Assembly (NCBI GenBank): GCA_001298545.1
Contig: LJCX01000028.1
Span: forward strand, 744,001-808,000
Source of the DNA: Actinobacteria bacterium OV320
GTDB lineage: Bacteria > Actinomycetota > Actinomycetes > Streptomycetales > Streptomycetaceae
Reading direction: 5' to 3'
DNA length: 64,000 nt
This document shows positions 43,432 through 52,188 of this stretch, piece by piece. The notes beneath the pieces were generated by a model. It worked only from the letters and a program-made list of their open reading frames with translations. It made no database searches and was not told the DNA's origin. Positions within the stretch are counted from its first letter, which is position 1; every line of letters starts with the position of its first letter. The position numbers were made by a program, and so were the translations under genes.

Positions 43432-45042
43432 TTACGGGGCCGTCCTGGAGGGGCTTCCGGAGCGGCTGACGGACGGGTTGGCGGACGGGTTGACGGACGG
43501 GCTGAGCGGCGGGCTGGGGGAGGGAGTCGGAGACGGGCTCGGGGACGGTACGGCTCCGGGCAGGTTCTCCTTCGGGAGGTGGCGGCTGACCTCGGCCGTC
43601 GTCAGCCCCAGGCCGCCGAGTTTGATCTCGTCCCAGGCCTGGAGGTGGCGGGTGTCGCGGTCGAAGTAGAGGATCGACGCCTCGATGGGGTCCGGGTACT
43701 TGCCCTCGACGGCACGCAGGCCGCTGCCGCCGGTGGAGCCCTCGACGCGCAGCCGCGTGCCCTTCTTCATGACCTCCATGTCCTCGTGGTGGAGATGCCC
43801 GGCCAGCACGAGGGGCACCTCGCCGTCCGTGCCCCGGGCGGCGGAGGGCTCGTGGGCGATGGCCACGTCCGCCGGGGTGCCGGCGCCTCGCTGGGCGCGC
43901 AGGGCCTGGGCCAGCCGGGCGCCCGCCTCCTCCTGGGACTCCTCGGCGCCCGGCGCGGAGGAGCGGTCGGGGGTGAACTGGGGGTCGCCGATGCCGGCGA
44001 AGCGCAGCCCGGCGAGGGTGACCGCCCGGCCGTCGTCGAGGACGTGCACGTTCTTCATGCCCTCCAGGTAGCGCTGGGTGACGAGCGAGTCGTGGTTGCC
44101 CCTGACCCAGACGTAGGGCGCGCCGAGCGTGGCGATGGGGTCCAGGAAGCCGTTCTCCGCGGCCGAGCCGTGGTCCATCGTGTCGCCGGAGTCGACGATC
44201 ACATTGACCTTGTACTGCTCCACGAGCGAGGCGATGATCTTCCAGCTCGCGGGGTTCAGATGGATGTCGGACACGTGCAGGACGCGGACGGTGGTCGGGT
44301 CCGGCTGGAAGGCGGGGAGCGTGGAGGTGACGTCGTAGAGCTTGGTCACGTTGGTGACCAGGCGGGCGAGTTCCTGCTGGTAGACGTCGAACTCGGTGAC
44401 GATGCTGCGGGCGTTGCCGACGAGCGAGGGTGCGGAGGACAGCAGGCCCGAGAACCGCGGTTCCAGCACCGACTTGGGGTTCCAGGTGGCGTACGCGGTC
44501 GCGCCCGAGGCGGCCAGCAGGGTGAGGGCGAGACCGCCCGCGGCGAGGGCGCGGCGGGGGCGGCGGTAGACGGCGAGGCCGAGCGCGGTGGCGCCGGAGA
44601 CCACGGCGACGCAGGAGCGGAGCGCGAGGTCGAGAGTGCCGTGCTCGATGTCACGGGCGACCTCGTCCTGGAGGCCGGAGAGGCGTTCGGGGTGGTCGAC
44701 GAGGGCCTGGGAGCGCTCGGGGTCGAGCTGGTCCACGTTCACGTCGAGGCGGACCGGGGCGATGTGGCTGTCCAGGCTGAGCGCGCCCAGCGGGGAGATG
44801 TTGATCTTCGTGCCGCCGGTGACGGACGGGCGCAGGGTCATCGTCGTGTTCATGGGGCCGACGGACACGCGGACGTCCCCGACGATCAGCAGGCCGAGCC
44901 AGGCACCGACGACGACGACGATGGTCAGGCCGAGAGCGCGGATCCAGGGGTTGGGCCGGGCGGCGAGTTCGGGGACCGGGTTCCCGCTCCGGGCGGGCTT
45001 GCGGCGCTTCAGGACTGCGGTGGGGAGGCGGGCTCGGACCAT
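43432..45042 (-). CDS. Membrane-anchored metallophosphoesterase
   Basis: 536 residues. One helix near 36-56 and another two near 140-190 anchor it. The C-terminal calcineurin-like domain starts around residue 255 with the full dimetal set: DIHLNP, GDTMDH, GNHDS, AHEP and GHLHHE. The active site is probably outside the membrane. The last 40 residues are a Ser-Pro-rich low-complexity tail. Substrate unknown; phosphodiesters or envelope phospho-compounds are plausible. It is divergent from a small zinc peptidase gene. Confidence 0.88.
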   Translation of the reverse strand: MVRARLPTAVLKRRKPARSGNPVPELAARPNPWIRALGLTIVVVVGAWLGLLIVGDVRVSVGPMNTTMTLRPSVTGGTKINISPLGALSLDSHIAPVRLDVNVDQLDPERSQALVDHPERLSGLQDEVARDIEHGTLDLALRSCVAVVSGATALGLAVYRRPRRALAAGGLALTLLAASGATAYATWNPKSVLEPRFSGLLSSAPSLVGNARSIVTEFDVYQQELARLVTNVTKLYDVTSTLPAFQPDPTTVRVLHVSDIHLNPASWKIIASLVEQYKVNVIVDSGDTMDHGSAAENGFLDPIATLGAPYVWVRGNHDSLVTQRYLEGMKNVHVLDDGRAVTLAGLRFAGIGDPQFTPDRSSAPGAEESQEEAGARLAQALRAQRGAGTPADVAIAHEPSAARGTDGEVPLVLAGHLHHEDMEVMKKGTRLRVEGSTGGSGLRAVEGKYPDPIEASILYFDRDTRHLQAWDEIKLGGLGLTTAEVSRHLPKENLPGAVPSPSPSPTPSPSPPLSPSVNPSANPSVSRSGSPSRTAP

Positions 45043-45127
45043 TGGTGCCCTATGCCCCGGTCCGGGCGTTGGTATGCGGACGGTTCACGACCTCCCCCCG
45101 GCCGCGTCGTACCGGACAATGGGGTCT

Positions 45128-45478
45128 GTGCTGGAGATGACGCGCGAGGAGTTCGAGGAACTGGTCGCCGAGGCGCTGGACCGGATTCCGCCGGAGTTGA
45201 CGCGACTGATGGACAACGTCGCGGTGTTCGTCGAGGACGAACCGGCGGCGGACGATCCCGAGCTGCTCGGGCTGTACGAGGGGACGCCGCTGACGGACCG
45301 CGGGGAGTGGTACGCCGGCGTGCTGCCGGACCGGATCACGATCTACCGGGGGCCGACGCTGCGGATGTGCGGGACGCGGGAGGAGGTCGTCGCCGAGACG
45401 GAGGTCACGGTGGTGCACGAGATCGCCCACCACTTCGGCATCGACGACACGCGGCTGCACGCCCTCGGCTACGGCTGA
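45128..45478 (+). CDS. Minimal zinc metallopeptidase (MMP-like, DUF1025 family)
   Basis: 116 residues. Zincin motif HEIAH at 97-101 with a following Asp in HHFGIDDTRL matches the small metallopeptidase family also called minimal gluzincins. GTG 45128 was chosen because GACAAT, a -10-like hexamer, lies seven bases upstream as at other leaderless genes here; ATG 45119 and ATG 45137 are alternatives. Substrate unknown. Confidence 0.8.
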   Translation: MLEMTREEFEELVAEALDRIPPELTRLMDNVAVFVEDEPAADDPELLGLYEGTPLTDRGEWYAGVLPDRITIYRGPTLRMCGTREEVVAETEVTVVHEIAHHFGIDDTRLHALGYG

Positions 45479-45574
45479 GCCGTCCGGCACAGGGGCGCGC
45501 GTCGGCGCGTGTCTTCTTGCGGGCGCCGGGAGTTGGGCACGTCGACTCCTTACGCCTGCTCCGGAGGTGGCCCC

Positions 45575-46114
45575 GTGCGCCCCTTGTACGTACCCGTTCG
45601 TCTGGCCGCGACGGTCATGGCCGTCGCCGCGGCCGCCGGCTGCATGAGCGTGGGGCACGAGGAGGGCGGCCGGGCCAAGCCGTCGCACTCGGCGGGGCAG
45701 CGGGGCGGTGAGGCTCCCGGCGGGGTCTCGGCGGGCTCCGGGGCCGGCTTCGGGATGGGTGCGGCGGGCGGCGACGGCAAGCACGGGCACGGGAAGGGCG
45801 GCAAGGGCGGAGCGAGCGCCTCGGCGTCGGTCCCGGCCCCGCCGTCGGCGGGCCGGAGCGCGCCGGCCTCGGCGGGGGCGGTGCGGCCGGGGACGAGCGA
45901 GCAGCCGGGGGTGCCGACGCCCACCGGGGCACAGCCGCCCGCGCCCACGCGCTCGCCGGACCCCGAGCCGCCCGCGCCCACGCCGGAGCCGCCGTCCCCC
46001 ACGCCGGAGCCGACGGTCGCCGAGCCGTCGTCCTCGGCGCACGAGGGCGACGGGGGCCCGGCGGCGCAGCTGGCGGACCGGGAGCCGGCGCCGGAAGCGG
46101 GCTCGCCCGCCTAG
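45575..46114 (+). CDS. Pro/Ala-rich lipoprotein, unknown function
   Basis: 179 residues. Signal peptide with lipobox AAAGC near residue 23, so it should be lipid-anchored. The rest is low complexity: a Gly/His/Lys-rich part (GKHGHGKGGKGG) and a Pro-Thr-Glu-rich part likely to be extended in the cell wall. GTG 45575 has GGAGGTGG upstream. No domain is recognisable. Confidence 0.7.
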   Translation: MRPLYVPVRLAATVMAVAAAAGCMSVGHEEGGRAKPSHSAGQRGGEAPGGVSAGSGAGFGMGAAGGDGKHGHGKGGKGGASASASVPAPPSAGRSAPASAGAVRPGTSEQPGVPTPTGAQPPAPTRSPDPEPPAPTPEPPSPTPEPTVAEPSSSAHEGDGGPAAQLADREPAPEAGSPA

Positions 46115-46350
46115 ACCGGAACCTCCGCCCAGACCGGAATCTCCGCCCAGACGCCCATACCGGAACCTCCGCCCGGACCGGATGCTCCGTCCCGGACAGT
46201 CGTTCGTCTCGGTGGTCGGTCGTCCGGCTAGGACAGTCGTTCGCCTCGGTCAGGTGCGCGGGGCCGGGCAGGTCGTCCGTCTCGGGAAAGTCCGTCGCGC
46301 AGGTCCGTCGCGCAGGTCCTCTCCTCGGGTCCTCTCCGCGGGTCCTAGGA
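46113..46350. repeat. Chain of short tandem repeats, no gene
   Basis: Starts at the stop codon of the lipoprotein gene. Two 18-base units AGACCGGAACCTCCGCCC lie at 46113-46148 with two looser copies after them. Two copies of GGACAGTCGTTCGTCTCGGT (one base different) begin at 46194 and 46231. Doubled GTCCGTCGCGCAG and TCCTCTCC-CGGG units follow. The remaining bases to 46573 hold the helicase promoter and leader. Confidence 0.8.
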
Positions 46351-46380
46351 GGCCGCTGAGCTGCGGTGATGAGGCTCGGT

Positions 46381-46409
46381 TTGCCTTCGGTGGTCAGGGT
46401 GCTTATAGT
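46381..46409 (+). promoter_or_regulatory. Sigma-70-type promoter of the DEAD-box helicase gene
   Basis: TTGCCT (46381-46386), 17-base spacer, TATAGT (46404-46409). It would give a leader of about 160 bases before ATG 46574. Long leaders on DEAD-box helicase genes often serve cold or autoregulation; here that is inference. Confidence 0.65.
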
Positions 46410-46573
46410 GGTAGATCGTTTGATCCCATTTGCCCGGCGCCACCGCAGAGCGCGCCGTGTGGCGCGTACTCTCCCTTGCCGTGGCTGACCGCATAGAGGC
46501 GGTCGTAGTGCAATGCGAACACGGAGTTGACGGGCGCGTGCCGACTTGAGACTCCGGAAGGTTTCGCATTCGC

Positions 46574-48859
46574 ATGTCCATTTCCAGTACTGATCACTCC
46601 GTCGTGCCCGAGAACAACGACGAGCCGATCAACCTCGAGGCGATCGAGGGCGCGGAGACCGTCGGGGCCGCAGAGGCCATCGCCGAGGCCGTCGAGGCCA
46701 TCGTCGAGACGCCCGAGGCCCCGAAGACCCCCGAACTCACCTTCGCCGACCTCGGGCTCCCCGAGGGCGTCGTGCGCAAGCTCGCGCAGAACGGCGTGAC
46801 CAGCCCCTTCCCGATCCAGGCCGCGACCATCCCGGACGCCCTGGCCGGCAAGGACATCCTCGGCCGCGGCCGCACCGGCTCCGGCAAGACCCTCTCGTTC
46901 GGTCTGCCGCTGCTGGCGTCGCTGTCCGGCGGCCACACCGACAAGAAGAAGCCCCGCGGCATCATCCTCACGCCGACGCGTGAGCTCGCGATGCAGGTCG
47001 CGGACGCGCTTCAGCCGTACGGCGACGTACTCGGCCTGAAGATGAAGGTCGTCTGCGGCGGTACGTCGATGAGCAACCAGATGTACGCCCTGGAGCGCGG
47101 CGTCGACGTCCTCGTCGCCACCCCGGGCCGTCTGCGTGACCTCATCAACCGCGGCGCCTGCTCGCTCGAGAACGTCCAGGTCGCCGTCCTCGACGAGGCC
47201 GACCAGATGTCCGACCTGGGCTTCCTGCCCGAGGTCACCGAGCTGCTCGACCAGATCCCCGGCGGCGGCCAGCGCATGCTGTTCTCGGCCACGATGGAGA
47301 ACGAGATCTCCACGCTGGTCAAGCGCTACCTGAGCAACCCCGTCACGCACGAGGTCGACAGCGCCCAGGGCAACGTCACGACCATGTCGCACCACATCCT
47401 GATCGTGAAGCCCAAGGACAAGGCGCCGGTCACCGCCGCGATCGCCTCCCGCAAGGGCCGCACCATCATCTTCGTCCGCACCCAGCTCGGCGCCGACCGT
47501 ATCGCCGAGCAGCTGCGCGACTCCGGTGTGAAGGCGGACGCGCTGCACGGCGGCATGACCCAGGGCGCGCGGACCCGCACGCTGGCCGACTTCAAGGACG
47601 GCTACGTCAACGCGCTCGTCGCGACCGACGTCGCCGCCCGCGGTATCCACGTCGACGGCATCGACCTGGTGCTCAACGTGGACCCGGCCGGCGACCACAA
47701 GGACTACCTGCACCGCGCGGGCCGCACCGCGCGGGCCGGCCGCACCGGCACGGTCGTCTCCCTCTCGCTGCCGCACCAGCGCCGTCAGATCTTCCGTCTG
47801 ATGGAGGACGCGGGCGTCGACGCCGGGCGTCACATCATCCAGGGCGGCGCCGCCTTCGAGCCGGAGGTCGCCGAGATCACCGGCGCCCGTTCGATGACGG
47901 AGGTCCAGGCCGAGTCCGCGGGCAACGCGGCGCAGCAGGCCGAGCGTGAGGTCTCCCAGCTCAGCAAGGAGCTGGAGCGTGCGCAGCGGCGCGCGACCGA
48001 GCTGCGCGAGGAGGCCGACCGTCTGGTGGCCCGCGTGGCGCGCGAGCGTGGCGAGGACCCGGAGGCGGCTGTCGTCGCGGCCGCCGAGGCGGTCGTCGAG
48101 CAGAACACCGTGACGGAGGCGCCGGCCGAGGCCGCGGTCTCCGAGCAGCCCGCGTACGAGCAGCCGCGTCAGCGCCGTGACGAGCGGGGCAACTACGAGC
48201 GCCGTGACGACCGTGGTGGCCGCTCCTTCGAGCGTCGCGACAACGACCGTGGCGGCTTCAACCGTGACGACCGCGGTGGCTTCAACCGTGACCGTCGTGA
48301 CGGCGACCGTGGCGGGTTCCGCCGTGACGACCGTGGCGGCGCCGGCCGTGACGACCGTGGTGGCCGTTCCTTCGAGCGTCGTGACGACCGCGGTGGCTTC
48401 AACCGCGACCGCCGTGACGACCGTGGCGGCGCCGGCCGTGACGACCGTGGTGGCCGCTCCTTCGAGCGTCGTGACGAGCGTCCCGCGGGCGGTTTCAACC
48501 GTGACCGTCGCGACGACCGCCGTGACGAGCGCCCCTCCGGCGGCTTCCGCCGCGACGAGCGTCCCGCGGGCGGTTTCAACCGTGACCGTCGTGACGAGCG
48601 TCCCTCCGGCGGGTTCCGCCGCGACGACCGTCAGTCGGGCGGCTTCAACCGCGACCGTCGCGACGACCGTCCGTCCACCCACCGTGGCAGCGACCGTCCG
48701 TTCAACCGTGACCGTCGCGACGACCGCCCGGGCTTCCGCTCCGGCGGCCACGACCGCCCGTTCGGCCGCCGTGACGACCACCGCGGCACCGGCTCCGGCT
48801 CCGGCTCCGGCACGACCGGCCGTCGCGACGACAAGCCGCGTTGGAAGCGCAACGGCTGA
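46574..48859 (+). CDS. DEAD-box RNA helicase with Arg/Gly-rich tail
   Basis: 761 residues. Acidic N-terminal extension (1-54), then the helicase core: Q motif FPIQAATIP, Walker A GRTGSGKT (99-106), PTREL, DEAD at 207-210, SAT, and HRAGRTARAGR. From about residue 535 the C-terminus is a long run of RDDRGG, FNRD and RRDE repeats, typical of RNA-binding, condensate-prone tails. Role in RNA unwinding, ribosome assembly or cold adaptation is likely. Promoter and long leader lie upstream and a strong terminator downstream. Confidence 0.93.
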   Translation: MSISSTDHSVVPENNDEPINLEAIEGAETVGAAEAIAEAVEAIVETPEAPKTPELTFADLGLPEGVVRKLAQNGVTSPFPIQAATIPDALAGKDILGRGRTGSGKTLSFGLPLLASLSGGHTDKKKPRGIILTPTRELAMQVADALQPYGDVLGLKMKVVCGGTSMSNQMYALERGVDVLVATPGRLRDLINRGACSLENVQVAVLDEADQMSDLGFLPEVTELLDQIPGGGQRMLFSATMENEISTLVKRYLSNPVTHEVDSAQGNVTTMSHHILIVKPKDKAPVTAAIASRKGRTIIFVRTQLGADRIAEQLRDSGVKADALHGGMTQGARTRTLADFKDGYVNALVATDVAARGIHVDGIDLVLNVDPAGDHKDYLHRAGRTARAGRTGTVVSLSLPHQRRQIFRLMEDAGVDAGRHIIQGGAAFEPEVAEITGARSMTEVQAESAGNAAQQAEREVSQLSKELERAQRRATELREEADRLVARVARERGEDPEAAVVAAAEAVVEQNTVTEAPAEAAVSEQPAYEQPRQRRDERGNYERRDDRGGRSFERRDNDRGGFNRDDRGGFNRDRRDGDRGGFRRDDRGGAGRDDRGGRSFERRDDRGGFNRDRRDDRGGAGRDDRGGRSFERRDERPAGGFNRDRRDDRRDERPSGGFRRDERPAGGFNRDRRDERPSGGFRRDDRQSGGFNRDRRDDRPSTHRGSDRPFNRDRRDDRPGFRSGGHDRPFGRRDDHRGTGSGSGSGTTGRRDDKPRWKRNG
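48181..48800 (+). repeat. Degenerate repeats encoding RDDRGG/FNRD tail
   Basis: Words such as CGTGACGACCGTGG and GGCTTCAACCGTGACC recur many times in frame. The array makes the helicase tail and probably varies in length between strains. Confidence 0.85.
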
Positions 48860-48880
48860 CGTCGGCTCAGTTGAGTGAAC

Positions 48881-48917
48881 GCCGTGGCCCCCACCGAACA
48901 TCGGTGGGGGCCACGGC
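48881..48917 (+). terminator. Hairpin terminator after the DEAD-box gene
   Basis: Seventeen-base perfect arms GCCGTGGCCCCCACCGA (48881-48897) and complement (48901-48917), ACA loop, then GTTTT. Confidence 0.95.
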
Positions 48918-49071
48918 GTTTTCCGTCTCCAGTAACCCCTTTCTCCGGGGCTGTGAAGTGACTGTAGGATCATCCGACTTGCGAGACGGATGTGAAGGCC
49001 GGGGGGCCGGGGACCGTGGAAGCCGAGAGGCGTCCGGTCCCGTCCGTCTCCGTTCCCGGGGAGGGACCTTC

Positions 49072-52000
49072 TTGACTCGTCATGGCTCCGCACGCCTGCG
49101 TCTCGTCGCCGCCTCCGCAGTACTGGCGGCCGGACTGACCCCGCTGCTGCCGTCCACGGCGGTCGCGGACACCCCGCAGGAGACGGTGGTGCCGGCGACA
49201 CTGCGGGACACCTACACGTCGGCGGCCCTGCGGACGGCCTCGGGCCACGGCGGCCACGACTCCGCCGGTCTCCAGGGGGTGTTCCACACCTTGGAGGGCA
49301 CCAGCGGGCTGCTGTGGACCCGCTACACGGACGGCGAGACGGTGCGCGTGCCGACGGCTCCCCTGGGCACGGTGGGGGCACCGACCGGCACCGACGTCCT
49401 GGCGTACCACCACGCCGACGGGCGGGTCGACTTCTGGGACGCGTCCGACGGCGCCACCCGTGGTCTGCGGGTCCCGGCCGGGCTCGCCTACCAGACCTCC
49501 TTCGACAACCTGACCGTCGCCTACGCGAGCGGGACCGACGAGGCCGGCAAGGCCACCCGGATCGTGCATCTGCTGACGCCGGGGTCCGACGGGACCACCG
49601 GGGACTCGGTGGTCACGGGAGGACCGGCCGGTCTCGTGCTCGGTTTCGCCGTGGGCGCGGACGCGCGGACGCTGTACTTCCGTGGCTCCGTGGACGGGCA
49701 GGAGGTGGGTCTGGCCGCCGTGGACCGTGCGACCGGTGAGGTGCGCGGCTGGAGCGGCCCGATCCCCGTCGGGTACAGCCAGGTGAACCTGGGCGGCGGT
49801 CATGTCGTCGTCTCGGCCTCCGGCAAGGCCACGGTGCTGGTGTTCCCGCCCGACCTGTCGGCCGCCCCGGTCGAGGTCGCGCTGCAGGGCGTCAGCGACG
49901 GGGCGGACGTCGCCCGGGACCTGACCGTCGTCGGCGACTGGCTGGTCAACGGAACCACCACGACGACCGCGCAGCCCCTGACGGGCGGCGATCGGGTGAC
50001 CCTGCTGCGGTCATCGGCGCAGGGAACCGCGGCGGGGGCCGACGGCGCCGCGGTGAAGATCGGCCGGGTCGGCGCCGACGACTGGGGCATCCGGCGCATC
50101 ACCGCGGGCACGGACGGCGGTCCGCCCGTGGTCACGCTGCTCAAGGCGCTGCCCAAGCCGCCGCGGACGATCCAGGGTCTGTCCCTGGAGCAGGGGCGGC
50201 TGGTGGTCCTGGACCACTACGGCACCGGTGTGCGCGCGGACTGGGTACGGACGGTCCCCCCTTCCGGCACCCCCTCGTTCGGCGAGCGCAGCGCGTTCAC
50301 CACGGACGTCCCCATGGTCACCTGCGCCGCCACGGACTTCGCCTGCGCCCAGGTCCGGGGCACGGCCGACGGCCGTATCGCCTGGCTGACCCACGACCTG
50401 AACACCGACCGGATCAAGGTCCACGGGCCGGACGGCGAACTCTGGGAGCGCACCGGACTGCCCCTGGGCGGGCAGATCGACGACGTCTCGGGCCGCTACC
50501 TGCTCTACACGGCACCCGGGCAGCAGTACGTCTACCGGATCGGCAGCGCCGGCGCCCCGGTCGTCACCCGCACACCCGGGCCCGCCGCCCTCTCCGGCAA
50601 CATCCTGTGGACGACCGGCACGACCCCGGGCACTGTCACCGCGTACGACCTGACGGCCAGGAGAACGACCGAGACCCTCACCACCGACGCGGGGTGCACG
50701 CCCACCGAACTCCAGGCGCTGGGCCGGTGGCTGTACTGGACGTGCGAGGGCCGGGCGGGCGTCTACGACCGCACGGCGCAGAACTCCGTGCCGGTCCCGG
50801 CCGACGAGGCCGAACTCGGCGACGGGTACGTCGTCACCCACGACAAGCAGGCCGGGAAGCTGACGCTCACGACGGTCGCGGACGGCACCCCCTCCGGCCG
50901 GGTCATCGGCGACCTGCCTGACACGGGCGTCTCCCAGCGGGACGTGCGCTGGACGGTCGACGAGTCCGGTGGGAACGCCGCCTACGTCGACGGCCAGGAG
51001 CGCGTGCACCTCGTCCCGTCCGGTGTGCGGCAGCAACCGCTGAGCCTGCTGGACGTGCCGCAGGGCGCCACGGAGGTCTCCCCTACGACGTCGCCCGTCC
51101 TCACCGACGTGCTGCTCTCGAAGCCGGCCGCCGGCTGGACCCTGACGGTGCGTGACAAGGCGACCGGCAAGGTGGTCGGCGGCACCGACGGCGGCGTCCT
51201 GCGCGGTGAGCTGAAGCTCCCGTGGAGCACCGGCATCACGGCCGGGGCGGTCCTGCCCAACGGCTTCTACGACTGGACGCTCTCGGTCACGCCCGCGGAC
51301 GGCGTCGGCGCCCCTTTGCAGACGGGGGGCACCGTGCGGATGGTGCACGGCAACGCCGTGTTCCACGACTACGTGGGGCCGGCGACGAAGCCGGACGGTG
51401 CGGGCGACCTGCTGACCATGCCCACCTCGGGCACGCTGACCTACCAGCAGGGCACGGGCCGGGGCACGTTCTCCGGTCAGGTCAGCGGCAGCGGCTGGCC
51501 CGCCGGTATCAAGGCGGTGCCGATCGGCGATCTGAGCGGCGACCGGTGCAACGACGTTCTCGTGCGGCTCAGCAGCGGGGCGCTGCGGCTGTACCGGACG
51601 GGCTGCGGCGGCGCGGTACGGCCGACATCGCCGTACACCACGCTGGGCACCAGCGGCTGGACCCAGTTCGACATCCTGACCTCGCCGGGTGACGTCACGA
51701 AGGACGGCCGCCCCGACCTGATCGCCCGCAACCCGTCGAACGGCAGGGTCTACCTCTACAAGGGGACGGCCGCCGGGAAGCTGGCGGCGCCGGTGAAGCT
51801 CTACGACAACTGGAAGACGTACAAGAAGATCATCGGCGTCGGCGACCTCAACGGTGACGGCATCGGTGATCTGATCGCCCAGGACACGTCGAACAACCTG
51901 TACCGCTACACCGGCAAGGGCAACGGCACCTTCTCGGCGCGCGTGAAGCTGTTCGCGAACTGGGGGGCTTCGTACAACGCGGTCGCCGGGGCCGGGGACA

Positions 52001-52140
52001 TCACGGGGGACGGGAAGGCGGACCTCGTGGTGCGCGACACCGCGGGCGGGCTGTACCGGCTGCCCGGCACCGGGACGGGCACGTTCGGGACTCGGGTCAA
52101 GATCGGCGCCGGCTGGCAGAACTACAAGGGCATTTTCTAG
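49072..52140 (+). CDS. Secreted FG-GAP/VCBS repeat protein
   Basis: 1022 residues. The signal peptide runs from LTRHGSARLRLVAASAVLAA to about residue 38 (TAVADT). The long middle part looks like beta-propeller sequence with many Gly/Thr-rich strands. The last 230 residues hold FG-GAP repeats with calcium-loop motifs GDLSGDRCNDV, GDVTKDGRPDL, GDLNGDGIGDL and GDITGDGKADL. TTG 49072 has GGGGAGGG seven bases upstream, and no in-frame ATG or GTG fits the signal peptide. An extracellular adhesion or matrix role is likely; exact function unknown. Confidence 0.85.
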   Translation: MTRHGSARLRLVAASAVLAAGLTPLLPSTAVADTPQETVVPATLRDTYTSAALRTASGHGGHDSAGLQGVFHTLEGTSGLLWTRYTDGETVRVPTAPLGTVGAPTGTDVLAYHHADGRVDFWDASDGATRGLRVPAGLAYQTSFDNLTVAYASGTDEAGKATRIVHLLTPGSDGTTGDSVVTGGPAGLVLGFAVGADARTLYFRGSVDGQEVGLAAVDRATGEVRGWSGPIPVGYSQVNLGGGHVVVSASGKATVLVFPPDLSAAPVEVALQGVSDGADVARDLTVVGDWLVNGTTTTTAQPLTGGDRVTLLRSSAQGTAAGADGAAVKIGRVGADDWGIRRITAGTDGGPPVVTLLKALPKPPRTIQGLSLEQGRLVVLDHYGTGVRADWVRTVPPSGTPSFGERSAFTTDVPMVTCAATDFACAQVRGTADGRIAWLTHDLNTDRIKVHGPDGELWERTGLPLGGQIDDVSGRYLLYTAPGQQYVYRIGSAGAPVVTRTPGPAALSGNILWTTGTTPGTVTAYDLTARRTTETLTTDAGCTPTELQALGRWLYWTCEGRAGVYDRTAQNSVPVPADEAELGDGYVVTHDKQAGKLTLTTVADGTPSGRVIGDLPDTGVSQRDVRWTVDESGGNAAYVDGQERVHLVPSGVRQQPLSLLDVPQGATEVSPTTSPVLTDVLLSKPAAGWTLTVRDKATGKVVGGTDGGVLRGELKLPWSTGITAGAVLPNGFYDWTLSVTPADGVGAPLQTGGTVRMVHGNAVFHDYVGPATKPDGAGDLLTMPTSGTLTYQQGTGRGTFSGQVSGSGWPAGIKAVPIGDLSGDRCNDVLVRLSSGALRLYRTGCGGAVRPTSPYTTLGTSGWTQFDILTSPGDVTKDGRPDLIARNPSNGRVYLYKGTAAGKLAAPVKLYDNWKTYKKIIGVGDLNGDGIGDLIAQDTSNNLYRYTGKGNGTFSARVKLFANWGASYNAVAGAGDITGDGKADLVVRDTAGGLYRLPGTGTGTFGTRVKIGAGWQNYKGIF

Positions 52141-52146
52141 CCAAGT

Positions 52147-52162
52147 TGTGACGTGTGTCACG
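52147..52162 (+). promoter_or_regulatory. Crp-like site upstream of the permease
   Basis: TGTGACGTGTGTCACG contains GTGAC-N4-GTCAC and fits GTG-N6-GNCAC, the Streptomyces Crp consensus. It also matches 9 of the 10 fixed bases of the enteric CRP consensus. It ends 27 bases before the permease start. Confidence 0.5.
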
Positions 52163-52188
52163 CCCCCGGCGGGGGAATTGCTGGGGGC

